This document shows, piece by piece, positions 53,871-64,000 of a stretch of 64,000 nt of DNA. Made by a program: the position numbers and the translations under genes. Source of the DNA: Plasmodium coatneyi (taxonomy: Eukaryota > Apicomplexa > Aconoidasida > Haemosporida > Plasmodiidae); contig NC_033569.1 of assembly GCF_001680005.1 (NCBI RefSeq), positions 372,001 through 436,000 on the forward strand, given 5' to 3'. The first letter of the stretch is position 1. Every line of letters starts with the position of its first letter. The notes under the pieces were generated by a model. It saw nothing but the letters and a program-made list of their open reading frames with translations. It was not told the DNA's origin and made no database searches.

Positions 53871-55507
53871 GGTTCATGTGTATATTCTTCTGTACATTAA
53901 AGTTATGTTATGAAATGTGTATTCTTCCTTCTTATATATATTCATATAGAATGAATATGTAAGAATTTTGGCACACACACACCGGATGATTATGAAGCAA
54001 TATTGCAAAATTCCCTTCCTCCCCAGCAAGTAATACATTACTTAATTCATGAATACCAATATTGCACCATACATATGTATTAAGATAATTTCATGTATAT
54101 ATTTAATGCAACAGTAAGAGCAAATAAGCCAAAGATAATGAGGGAAGAAGGAAAAATTAAGGTTCCCACGTTCTCTCCCATCCATTTATTATATTATTGA
54201 ATTGGAAGTTGATTATTTGCAACCCTATATTATTGTTCAACCCATTCATTTATTGTGTACATAACAACACACCTCTCTTGGATCACACATTCGAACATAT
54301 ATAATTAATACATGCTTGTTGTTCTTATAGGAAATTTTTTGAAGATTGTTTACATATATGTAGTGTGTAGTGCATATTCACGGAGCAGTCCTGCACCTTC
54401 CTAATATGCATATTTTCGTATACTAACGTTAGCTGCAATACACCGTTCCCTCTGTTTATAACTGTTCAATAATAATAATTTGTGCTTTTCTATTTATTCT
54501 TCTTTTTTTTTTTTTTTTTTCTTCCTTTCTTTTTCTTCTTCTTCTTCTTCTTCTTCTTCTTTATTTGTGTAGGAAGGGCTTATATTTGTACTCCTTCCTT
54601 TCCTTTGCATGATCATAAACGAACATCACCATTTCTTATGTTCTTCCTACCAATTAGTATACACATTCCTTTTAATTTATCAAATAATGATAACAACACA
54701 CTATATACACAAAATATGTACGTGAATTTGTCAAAATCATTATGAAAAATTATTTCCCTTAACCAAAAAAAGTACGAACAAAGTGTAGTGTACTACAAAA
54801 TATATACGACGAAAAAAAAAAATATTAAAAAACTTTTCACTCCGCCCATACATTAGTTCCTAATCTATTCTATTATATTATAACATGGCATGTTATTACT
54901 TCTAACATTGTAATACAGTTTACACGCGCTCCCTTAATTAGTTTGTATACATGGAATTCACGCAAATTTTTTTCATTCGACCCCAAAAAAATTTCAGGCA
55001 TGTGTTCTTCTTTTTGTGCATCCATTGTTTCTTTTTAAAAAAGGAATTATTAAAGAAAAAAAAAAAAAAAAAATAGAACATACGTATGTAGTATACATTA
55101 CACGTGTATATATAACACATTCTCTTCCCTCCTTCATGCATGTGTGTAGACGTCGACCTATAATTAACAAAACACTAACATGTGTAAAATGAAGAAGAAG
55201 GGGATAGCATACAAAAAAAATTTGGTTGCAATTGAATTCAAAAAAAAAGCGTGTGCTCCCCTTCATAACATTCCCCCTTATAGTACACATATCCCATCAT
55301 TCTGTATTTATGCTTACTCAGTATTATGAAATTTCCTTCTCACTACTTTTCCCCTTTTATCAATTATATTTTAACTAACCTACAAACAAAAAATATATAT
55401 TCCTCTACCTCAGATCACTTTCCTTTTTAATTCACATAGTATTCTACAAATTCTTTTACTATTTCATCCTCCTTTCCGTTTTCCTATAAGTATATCCAAG
55501 GTCTACA

Positions 55508-55810
55508 TTTTAAGGTTTAGAGTTTAGGGTTCAGAGTTCAGGGTTTAGGGTTCAGGGTTTAGGTTTTAGGGTTTAGGGTTTAGGGTTTAGGGTTTAGGGT
55601 GTTGAGGTTTAGGCTTCAGGGTTTAGGGTTCAGGGTTTTATTATTCAGATTTAGGATTTAGGTTATAGGGTTTGGGGTTTAGGGTTTAGGATTTAGGGTT
55701 TAGGGTTTACGGTTTAGGGTTTGGGGTTTAGGGATTTAGGCTTCTGGGTTTAGGTTTTAGGGTTCGGGGGTTAGGATTTAGGTTTCAGGGTTTATGGTTT
55801 AAGATTTGGA
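55508..55810 (+). repeat. Interstitial telomere-type repeat, G-rich arm
   Basis: GGGTTTA/GGGTTCA units on the plus strand with several perfect heptamers in a row near 55565-55595. Confidence 0.92.
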
Positions 55811-55909
55811 TTTAATGTTCCCAATAATAATAGGAAGCGCACAAGTACAAAAGAATACTTTGCTTCGGAACAGGTTTTCCGTGCCTGAAGATTGATCCTT
55901 AGAGGATGA

Positions 55910-56592
55910 TCTCTGAAACCCTAAACCATGAACCTTAAAACGTGAACCCTGAACCGTCAACATTGAACTCTGAACTCTAAAGCGTGAAATCCTAAACCCT
56001 GAACTGTGAACCCTGAGTCACGAACGTGAACCCTGAACTGTGAATATGAGGCATGAACCCTGAACACTAAACCCAGAACCCTAATCACTAAAACCTAAAC
56101 CCTGAACTCTAAGTTCCAAACTCTAAAGCGTGAACTCTAAACCCCAAACTCTAGAGCGTTAACTCTAAACCCCAAACTCTAGAGCGTTAACTCTAAACCC
56201 CAAACTCTAAAGCTTGAACCCTAAAGCCCAAACCTAAAACCTAAGCCTGATTTATAGAGCCCTAAACGTGAATAATAAAACCCTAAATCCTGAACCCCTA
56301 ATCGCGAAAACTGAAACCGTAACGCTAAACCCTGAACCATAAACCATGAACCGTGAACCCTAAACCCTGAACCCTGAACCATAAACCATGAACCGTGAAC
56401 CCTAAACCCTGAACCCTAATCCCTAAATTCCTAAACCCAAAAATCCAAAACCCTAAGCCTGAACCCTAAACCTGAACACTAAGCCCTAAACCTTGAACCT
56501 TAAATTTTAAAACTTAACCTTAATCCCTAAATCCTGAACACTAAGACCTAAATCCTGAGCACTAAACCCTAAACCCTGAACCCTAAGAGCTC
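55910..56592 (-). repeat. Interstitial telomere-type repeat, C-rich arm
   Basis: Nearly 700 bases of CCCTAAA/CCCTGAA units and variants (including three copies of a CCAAACTCTAGAGCGTTAA-type block near 56140-56220) on the plus strand. Inverse of the arm at 55.5-55.8 kb, separated by about 100 bases of non-repeat sequence. Confidence 0.92.
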
Positions 56593-57505
56593 TAACACAA
56601 ACGCACCTGAAACGCAGGAGGAATACTAAATCTTGAATTTATAGTACAATATACATTCCTTATATGGATGAATTATGTATAGCATACTTATGAATGAAAG
56701 GTGGGAATGGTAGATGTCAAATAAATTCTTTGATTTTATATAGATTACGGAGAAGTGAAATGGACTATGGTAATATAAAATATATATTCTGTTTAATCTG
56801 TTCATAGTGTAATTATAGAGAAAAAGAATTAGGAGGAAATGTGGGGAGAAGCGGGTTGAAATTGTTGTATGAATGCAATTATAGGAGGAAGGAGGAGAAG
56901 GATTGTTTCACGACAAATTACTATTACAGGAATATGCAAGCAAACAATTTTCACTCTCTCTTTTTTACAGAAAAATATGTTAACAGAAAAAATATGTGAG
57001 CATATATATATCTTTGTGCATTATGTACTTCCCCTTTTTTCTCTATTTGTATTGTGAATACACATATTTCATCACTGTATAAGAGTGAATGTACATATCC
57101 CATGTGCGGGGAAAATAAACATGTACATGCATAAACTGCATACTGCACGTATATGTGTTAACTATTTCTGATGAGTCCATCAGTATGATTGGGAAAGTAT
57201 GAATTAAAAAGTGTACCCCATGAGAGTTCTCTTCTCAGAGGGTGAGAATTGCATTCCCTTATGTATATGTAATAATTGCGACGTGTAAATATTCATATAA
57301 TGGTACAAATAGTTATTTAAGTTAAAGTAGTTCATTAAATACAGTGAGGGATGTTTACATATGTATTCTGCACATATAAGAACCTCTTAACACGAAGTCG
57401 TTCTATACATATACACCAATTCGTTCTATATATATACGGAAGCATATGTATATGAACAGCCCTTAACACAAATTCATTATATACCGAAGCATATACACAT
57501 AAACT

Positions 57506-59829
57506 ATGGAAGAAGGAGGAGAAGGAGGAATATTACGGGTTATATTTCACTTAAAATAAATTCTAGTAGTATATATATCTAATACTTCCTGGGTAATGTA
57601 GTAGGAAGGAACATGAATATATATTTCTTTCATTCTATTTATAGTGGGGCATGCTGATGGGATTACCTTCCCAAGAAATATATGATAAGCTCAATTCCGC
57701 CAATATGAGTGACGGTCATAATGATCTTCAAAAAATAGACGAAGCTCTGAGGACTCATAAGGATTCTGTAAAAGAATATGATAAGATCACATACGCCTGC
57801 GGTAAAGCATTCAACATGAAGGGAAAAGATGAAGAACCGCTCTACGAGGACCGTTGTAATTTTTTATTCTTCTGGACTGGGGGCGAAATATTGAGGGAAC
57901 TGGAGAGTAGAAAAAAGGAGAGTGAATTCAATAATATATTGACTGCCCTCTGTGACGCACTACAAGGATTAACTGCGCAGGAATGTACCGTTGCATGTAA
58001 GGGCATTGATAAAGACAACTTCACCCAAAGAAAACAAGCCTATGAATACATCCACGATTACGATGAAATAGAGAAGAAAGTGAAGAAGCACAGTTCAAGG
58101 TGTGATAAAAAGTGCTCCCAATATATTGAGGGGTTAGTTGAGAGTTATAAGAACGTACATTCGGAATGTGCAGGTAATGAGGAATCCGGTCATTATTGTC
58201 AGAAATTTAAAGAGAAGTATGCGCAGGACAGTACAAACAGACTATCAGCATTGGCATGCGCAAATGCTGGAGATGAACTCGATCTTAGTGATGCCATAGT
58301 GGATCTGGACGGAAGGGAAAAGGTTAATTTATGCTCCACATGAGACGAATTAATGTGTGAATACATATGTCATATTTTATGATTCATGGCGTACCACGGC
58401 GTGCAATAAATTGGGAAAAAGCTATATTGGAACATATATATTACATTAAGCATATATTTATAGGATCCAATTTTAAGTAATTTACCTTCAACGAAGGCGT
58501 ATAAGAAGATCGAAGAACTCAGGAAGAGCGGAAACCATTGTGTGGATGATGATAATTTCCCTCAAGAAATAAAGAAATCATTGAAGGAGGAAAGTATTGA
58601 GGGAGAATATACTAAAATGCTTAAGAATGTATGGTGCTACGCAAGCAAGGATAATATAGGAGAGGAGGACAATTTATCCCAAGAACAGCGATGTGGTTTC
58701 TTATATTATTGGATTGGTGATAGATTATCAAACAGTTTGCGGACTGGTATTGAATTCTGGGATGTAATGAGTACTGTCTCTGACGAATTGAATAACTTGT
58801 CTACTGGTGGGAGTGAATGTAAAATTGAGCGCAGTCCCTTCACCAAAGATAATTTCTATTATGATAGGGAAATATATGATTTTATACAGGACCATAATAC
58901 TATAAAGGAGGAGTCAAAGAAGAGTGGACCCTCCTGTAGTGATACATTGGACCAATACTTCGTAGAGGCTGCACTTGCATATAACGAGGTAAAAGGGCAC
59001 TGTGAAAAGGGACCCCACAGTGGAAATGCATATTGTACCAAATTTAACAGCGACTATAAAGAACTCATTCGTAATGAACTGCTAAGTTCAAAATGTACAC
59101 CGGCGTATGCATGTGGGTCCTTGCGCGATGCGGAAGTCCCAGTATCTGCAGTCGCCACTACTGCTATCTCGTCCATATTAGGAATAGCAGCATTACCACT
59201 AACTACATTTTTTTTATATAAAGTAATACCTACTATTACTATGCTAGAAGTTTAAATAATAATAATAACAGTGCTTACTATTATTATTTCCTTCTTATTT
59301 CATACTTAAAAAAATATATATACATATATGTTATATATATATGTACATATGGACATATATGTCTACATGTATATGTACATATGTTATATATACCTATATA
59401 TATATATATGTATACATATATACATATATATATGTATATTATATGTGTATGTCTACATACATATTTTCCACCCTGAACACTCTTCCTTTTTCCCTTCCCG
59501 TACCCCCTTTCCCTTAGCATAATCTTCTACCTTCTTGGATAAGTGACTCCTTTGGAGGAGGGAGCACCTCCGGTAGAAGCAGTAATAGAAGAAAAAGAAC
59601 ATCAGCTGCAAGCAACTGGGACACATTAACGGACAACGATTCCACAATCAGCTCAACCGACGTTTCGACAGTATCTTCCACTGTAGGAGATTCGACAGAT
59701 GTGTCTACTACATATAATAAACGACATCCATCGCGACAAGCAGGGGGAAGAGCAAACAATAGAGAGCAACAAAGGCAGGGAAGGAACCAAGAGAGGCAAA
59801 GAAATAACATACGTTATCAACGTATGTAA
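57506..59829 (+). CDS. kir: KIR protein, two-domain; carries a CD99-like stretch
   Basis: Four phase-0 exons, 593 aa: 57506-57538 (MEEGGEGGILR, donor GTTATA, least certain), 57645-58322 (WGMLMGLPSQEIYDKL; core DRCNFLFFWTGGEIL), 58464-59222 (DPILSNLPSTKAYKKIEELR; core RCGFLYYWIGDRLSNSL; TM SILGIAALPLTTFFLYK), 59518-59829 (tail HNLLPSWISDSFGGGSTSGR to IRYQRM). The end of domain 1, AGDELDLSDAIVDLDG, resembles CD99 AGDDFDLGDAVVDGEN and sits at the same splice junction as in its paralog at 17.6-19.9 kb. The two genes share exon structure, domain-2 start and the TM segment; they are the closest pair in the window. Confidence 0.88.
59320..59460 (+). repeat. Intronic (AT/GT)n microsatellite
   Basis: Alternating ATATAT/ACATAT/GTATAT run inside the last intron of the KIR at 57.5-59.8 kb. 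Similar tracts lie at 31.9-32.0 kb and 37.79-37.87 kb, also in KIR/SICA introns. Confidence 0.8.
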
Positions 59830-60239
59830 TGTAACAGCTGACATTAAATGTGTAATGTCCGTCCCAAATAATAAATAACGTACAATAACCACCGCGAACC
59901 TTATAAACAACATACAACATTGAATGAATATAAGGTCTACCACCCTCTTGAAGGGAAGGGAAGCATAAATGTATACACAGAAAACTCACAAAACATGGAG
60001 AATAAAGTGACGTTTTCTCTATTTTCTTTATTTCTTTAAACCTTTTTCCTTTTACTTCCTTTTTTACCCTTTCTACTTTTTTGCTTTTTCTTTCTTTTAT
60101 TTTCAGTTTTTCATTTTTTTTTTACTTTTTTTTTCTTTTTTTTTTTTCTTTTCCCTGGAGCTAACTGTTTTGTATATTTCTTATACTCCTCTTTTCTTTC
60201 TTCTTTTTTTACTTTTTCTTTTGATTCCACTTTAGTCTC
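59830..60239. other. Intergenic, pyrimidine-rich
   Basis: Short AT-rich spacer then T/C-rich sequence (60000-60200). No gene seen on the plus strand; the minus strand carries Lys-rich code continuing from the exon listed next. Confidence 0.4.
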
Positions 60240-60350
60240 GACGCCGTCGCAATGGTGGCTACTTCCACAGAGATCATTCCGCATGTGTGCCTCCCTCGAT
60301 TTTTTCATGCAGTCAAGGAGTTCATCATAACAGAGAGGGGTGAACTGGGT
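60111..60350 (-). CDS. Possible small Cys-containing protein (exon)
   Basis: After a TTTTTTAG acceptor near 60350 an open frame reads PCTQFTPLCYDELLDCMKKS, then NDLCGSSHHCDGVETKVESK and a Lys/Glu-rich tail (KKEERKEEYKKYTKQL). Paired Cys residues in short helices resemble a CHCH-type mitochondrial protein, but the spacings (CX6C, CX6C, CX5C) are not the CX9C pattern, so this is only a guess. The exon is richer in GC than its surroundings. An upstream exon near 60510-60560 (RRKKEVNLCAAG, donor GTAAGT) is possible but its phase does not match. The 3' limit is set by the homopolymer-rich end of the open frame. Confidence 0.3.
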   Translation of the reverse strand, partial: TQFTPLCYDELLDCMKKSREAHMRNDLCGSSHHCDGVETKVESKEKVKKEERKEEYKKYTKQLAPGKRKKKKKKKVKKK

Positions 60351-61063
60351 GCAGGGACTAAAAAATAAGAGGGGCGTTGACAAATGGGTTACCCTTTTGT
60401 CACGTCTCACGGGAATGTGCACCCCCCCTTTTTTGCCTACGCTCATAGGAAGGGAAATAAATTGCCTATATCTGCTTATTTTTTGGACGACACACACCCA
60501 CTTACCAGCTGCACAGAGGTTAACCTCTTTTTTTCGCCTGAGATCGTTCAGGCAATTTGGAACATACCTCACAAAGGGAAAAATTTATACAAAAAATATA
60601 AAAAAAAAAAAAAAAAAAAAGAAGTATGGAAAAGAATAACGGAAAAAGAAAACAAAAAGAATGAGGAATACGAAAAAACAAAAAAGGGGGACTTCACCTA
60701 GCAGCGAAAAAAAAAAAAAAAAAAAAAATTAAGCTTAATGAATCAGTGCGGGGGCGTGTAGGTATCCCATTTATGTGTAGAATTTCGCATTTTAGGGTGT
60801 GTGTGTAGGATTTCGTATTTTAGGGATGTATGTGTTGGATTTCGCATTTTAGGGTGTGTGTAGGATTTCGCATTTTAGGGGTGGATGTGTATAGGAGTTC
60901 GCATTTTAAGGGTGTTTGTGTAGGATGTCGCATTTTAGGATGTGTGTATGTAGGATTTCGCATTTTAGGGCTTGAAGTAGTAATTATTGTTGCGTGTGAA
61001 CAAACATTTCGCACCCCTATTAAGGAAACATTTTCTTCCCTTTCTTTTTTTTTTTTTTTGTAG
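60351..61063. other. Intergenic with minisatellite
   Basis: A-rich tracts at 60600-60620 and 60708-60728, then the tandem repeat at 60.77-60.97 kb and a poly-T acceptor tract leading into the SICAvar tail exon. No TM exon for that tail is visible here. Confidence 0.5.
60770..60972 (+). repeat. 27-30 bp minisatellite, seven units
   Basis: Units of TGTGTAGGATTTCGCATTTT plus AGGGTG, with small changes, repeated about seven times just upstream of the orphan SICAvar exon. Not related to the telomere heptamer or to the KIR intron repeats. Confidence 0.88.
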
Positions 61064-61567
61064 TATTTTACCTGGCCTGGTAAAAGAAGACGTTACAGAA
61101 AAGCTCATCGAGTACGTGGTTTTCCTTCCTTAAAACAGCAGATGGTTGACCATGTGGACGACCAAGTAGATGGTCCACATGAATGTACCTTAGTAAAAAA
61201 ACGCAGACAACCAAGATCTGTTCGAACAAAAACGAAGAGGCCAAAAAAACGTGCTGGTCGTCGTCGTTGTGATTTACGTCGCCGCATGAATATTGATATT
61301 CATTTAGAAGTCTTAGACGAATATCAAAAAGGGGACATGCATTCGAAGAAGGAAGACTTTTTGGAATTTTTGGTTCAAGAATTTATGGGAAGCAATTTTA
61401 AGGAAGGAGAGAATGCTCCTAAGGAACAGGTTCCAAGTTCAGATTCCGGGTTTACGGAGGAAGACTTTGTTCCAAAGGAAGGTGTTCCTATGGAACAGGT
61501 TCCAAGTTCAGATTCCGGCTTTAAGGTTTCAGATTTCGGGTTTAGGGAGGAAAGACTTTGTTCCTAA
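61064..61567 (+). pseudogene. Orphan SICAvar cytoplasmic (last) exon
   Basis: Poly-T tract, TAG acceptor, then YFTWPGKRRRYRKAHRVRG, QMVDHVDDQVDGPHECTLVK, KRRQPRSVRTKTKRPKKRAG and NIDIHLEVLDEYQKGDMHSK, followed by EDFLEFLVQEFMGSNF: the conserved cytoplasmic domain of SICAvar proteins. The exon is open to a TAG at 61565-61567. The last 60 residues are a three-fold VPSSDSGF-type repeat. No SICA cysteine-rich or TM exon lies upstream within the window (the nearest is the hybrid gene 20 kb away), so this exon is detached. Its 3' end passes directly into telomere-type repeats. Confidence 0.85.
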
Positions 61568-61645
61568 GGAACAGGTTCAAAGTTCAAAGTTCAGGTTTCA
61601 GGGTTTAGGGTTTAGGGTTTAGGGTTTGGGGTTCAGGATTTGGGG
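61568..61645 (+). repeat. Short interstitial telomere-type repeat
   Basis: TTCAAAGTTCAAAGTTCAGG leads into GGGTTTA units (four in a row) and ends GGGGTTCAGGATTTGGGG. It begins right at the stop codon of the orphan SICAvar exon. Confidence 0.88.
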
Positions 61646-61724
61646 TGTATTAAGTATTTTTCTTTCTTTTTTTTTTTTTTTTTTTTGTTTTGTATTAATT
61701 TGCTTACAGGTTGATGGGTAACTG

Positions 61725-61960
61725 ATGTAAATGGAAATGAAAAAAAAATTTTCTTCCTCACCTTATTTTGATTGTTTGTTTGGGATAATTTCTTCTTTAT
61801 TGAAGAATTAAAAAAAATGCTTGTTCATTCTGTTATAAAAATTTTGACTTCATAAATTTTTTTTGTTTCTTAAAATAAATATATTTTTGAGAAGGGTAAG
61901 CACCTTTTTTCTTTTTCCGCGCCCCTTTCCGGGAGTATTCTTTCCTTATGTGTTTATTCA
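61725..61960 (+). repeat. Shared KIR 3' element, copy 3
   Basis: Same ordered landmarks as at 24.07-24.30 kb (TTATTTTGATTGTTTGTTTG, TTATTGAAGAATTAAAAAAA, TTCTTAAAATAAATAT, AGCACCTTTTTTCTTTTTCC, TTCTTTCCTTATGTG). In both places it lies between a plus-strand tail exon and a convergent KIR, so the whole intergenic block was probably duplicated. Confidence 0.75.
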
Positions 61961-62214
61961 AACAAAATAATGAAAAGCAAAGAGAAGGAATGAAATATGA
62001 AGAAAAGAAGGAAGGAATAAAAAAAGAAGGAAAAAAAAAAGGAAGAAAAAAAAAAAGAAGGAAAGGGAAAGAAAGGAAGAAAGTGTTTCTTCTTTTTTTT
62101 TTCCTACACTGCATATATAAAATGTGTTCGCGGTGTTAATTATGCGTCCCTCCCCCTCTTGAGGGAGGGGGCACACACTCATTCAACATTCCAAGGTGTT
62201 ACACATAGACGGTG

Positions 62215-63647
62215 TTACATCCGACCGTAACTTACATTACGATGACCTGCTTCATTATTTACTCCTGCTCCTGTTCTTCCATTTCTGGTGGTAGATGGTC
62301 TTGTAGGTGGTATTCTTGACGATCCTGTGTATGCAGTAGAGCGTAGTGCGGTGGAATGATCTTCTGAGCCCAGTATAGAATCCATTGTGGAAGCTTCCGT
62401 TACAGTATCAAAGTCGCTTTCAACTACAGTTCTCCTTTTTCCTCCTCCTGAGGAGTGGTTCCCAAACCAAGAAGACCATGGTTTATACTGAAGAAAGGGG
62501 TGGTAGGTGGGTTGTGTTTAGGATTCACGGTGATAGGAAGATTGTTAGGTGGTTGGTGGAAGGAAGGTTGTTAGGTGATTTGGTGGTAGGTGGGTTGTTA
62601 GGTGGTAGGGTGGTAGGTTGAAAGAGAATTATATTTTTAATATTTCAATTTTAACTATAATTATCATTATAATTTTACTTTATATAAAAGGAAAGGAACA
62701 GCAGTCATTCCGAGTGTGCCAAATATGGAAGAAAGGGAAGAAGTGGTGGTGGCGGAACGTAAGTTTTCCTGTGCTTCGGATAATTGATTTGATAACAGCT
62801 GGGTTTGTGATTCTTGATCCGTGCAGGAACATGTCGTACTTTTCTCCTCTGCAACTTGCGTTTTACATTTCAATTTTAAGAGTTTCTCCTGAATTTCTGC
62901 CTTATGTTTGTTCCAATATTGTTTGCAATAATCATCAGGGTGTCTCCTACAAAGTGCATCCACAGCTTCATATGTTCCTGTAATTCTACGGATGCCCTCG
63001 CAATATTGTTGATCACTGCTGGTTCTATAATACCTAGTATCATTCTCTATGGTGGTATAATCCTTATAGAAATCATATATTTCTTTCCTTAGGCCAAAAG
63101 TCGTTTTGTCCACATCATCGTATGTAACTTTACACTTATGATTATAGGATTCATCTGTTAGCGTATCGTAAATTTTTCCGAGAAGGTCCTTCAACTCCGT
63201 ATGATCTGGATTCTTGAAGAATAAATCTCCCGCCCAATAGTAAAAGAATTGACAAGGGGTATCATCCTTAGGCTGAGCTCCTTTCATCTGGCACGCACAA
63301 CAGTAAGCATTCATGTACAAGCTCCCCGTAACACCGTGCCTGATGTCCCCCTCTAATTTACTTTCTAATGCACTCCCCCATTCTTCAGACTTATTATCTT
63401 TACAATTACATTTTCCTCGAGAGGGTACAGTGAATTTATTATAGAATTCCTCATTTGAACGTAAAATATTTGGATTTCGTATATACAAATATTCTTGCTG
63501 AGAGGGTGGAATATATACATATATATATGTACTTTCATGTATTTGTCACCCATCCTTTAATTCATTGTGCTATGTATAATATATTACATGCTTATTATAT
63601 AATTCTTCGTATTGCACAGAAAGACAAACCGTTAATGGTGTTTCCAT
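62215..63647 (-). CDS. kir: KIR protein (PIR superfamily)
   Basis: Three phase-0 exons, about 369 aa. Exon 1 is probably 63630-63647 (METPLT, donor GTTTGT); the flanking sequence resembles that around exon 1 of the KIR at 53.87 kb. Exon 2 (62679-63497) starts QEYLYIRNPNILRSNEEFYN, has the core TPCQFFYYWAGDLFFKNPD, conserved Cys residues and a stalk/TM reading LRSATTTSSLSSIFGTLG then AVPFLLYK. Exon 3 (62215-62487) is the tail YKPWSSWFGNHSSGGGKRR ending VSYGRM. Same subfamily as the KIRs at 24.5 and 44.5 kb. Intron 2 holds GGTGGTAGGTGGGTTGTTAG minisatellite. Confidence 0.88.
62500..62625 (+). repeat. Intronic GGTGGTAGGTGG minisatellite
   Basis: G-rich units on the plus strand in intron 2 of the KIR at 62.2-63.6 kb, the same family as at 48.2-48.7 kb and 45.6-46.0 kb. 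Confidence 0.8.
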
Positions 63648-64000
63648 TGGTTATGTGTATTTTCTTGTTTATGTAATAAGTTTATATGAAGGGTTGGTGT
63701 GTATATATTTTATCTTATATATCCTTATATGTGTGTATGTATAATATATAAACTTCCTTCTAGAGCATCTTTTGTTTATTCATACACTCGGTATAAGGGG
63801 AAGTGTATATGCAAAATTATCGGATCGTTCTATAACTATGAATAAGAAATAGGAATATTAAATTTTTCACTTTCTTACACCACACACACTGCTCAATTTA
63901 TCAAACAATGATAATACATTATACAAATACATATACGATAATTATATGTGCACATATATAATTAAGCTAAAAATAGGAATAAATGTATGGGAATAGTCAA
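63648..64000. other. Upstream region of the last KIR
   Basis: AT-rich 5' flank of the minus-strand KIR up to the window edge; no gene or repeat seen. Confidence 0.4.

Larger units (their letters stand above)
53871..57505. other. Divergent KIR intergenic region
   Basis: 3.6 kb between two two-domain KIR genes pointing apart. Contains a poly-T/TTC tract (54503-54560), poly-A near 55055, the paired telomere-type arrays (55.5-56.6 kb), and AT-rich flanks. No gene seen. Confidence 0.5.

Overview
This is nuclear DNA of a Plasmodium of the simian (knowlesi/coatneyi) clade, most likely P. knowlesi. The evidence is GT-AG intron structure with poly-T acceptors, (GGGTTT/CA)n telomere-type repeats inside the chromosome, KIR (PIR superfamily) genes, SICAvar-type exons, and KIR stretches that match the host protein CD99, a feature reported for P. 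knowlesi. Nothing bacterial, plasmid-borne or viral is seen.

Region 1 (1-16.1 kb) is conserved chromosome core. In order it holds the 5' part of a kinesin-13 gene (-), a 5-formyltetrahydrofolate cyclo-ligase (+), an organelle-type helical-repeat protein with a tail of tiny exons (-), a ZC3H15/DFRP1-like zinc-finger protein (+), a FAM133-like Lys/Ser-rich protein (-) and an ArfGAP (+). Introns are short and genes are spaced by low-complexity DNA. From memory, ArfGAP1 and kinesin-13 are also near neighbours in P. falciparum, so this looks like an ordinary syntenic block.

Region 2 (17.6-41 kb) is a variant-antigen array. It holds a two-domain KIR (-), a KIR (+), a KIR (-), an orphan KIR tail exon (+), a two-exon exported-type membrane protein (-), a decayed KIR (-), and a seven-exon gene (+) whose SICA-type cysteine-rich exons are joined to a KIR-type transmembrane exon and KIR-type cytoplasmic tail. 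One conserved-looking gene of unknown function (41.3-42.1 kb, -) interrupts the array.

Region 3 (44.5-64 kb) is a second array: a KIR (+) followed by a spare tail exon, a KIR remnant with exon 1 and tail but no ectodomain (-), a tail-less KIR (+) facing a two-domain KIR with a fused TM/tail exon (-), another two-domain KIR (+), a possible small Cys-containing gene (-), an orphan SICAvar cytoplasmic exon (+) that runs into telomere-type repeats, and a last KIR (-).

Telomere-type repeats lie mainly in the spaces between divergent KIR genes. In two places (20.8-21.6 and 55.5-56.6 kb) they form a G-rich arm followed by a C-rich arm. KIR introns carry related (CCACCTAACAACC)-type minisatellites, which coincide with most of the deletions, orphan exons and tail swaps. 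The picture is an antigen locus that reshuffles whole exons through intronic repeats. Four KIR genes carry stretches resembling successive parts of the CD99 ectodomain. Exon boundaries were placed by hand from splice signals, reading frame and family pattern; they are predictions.
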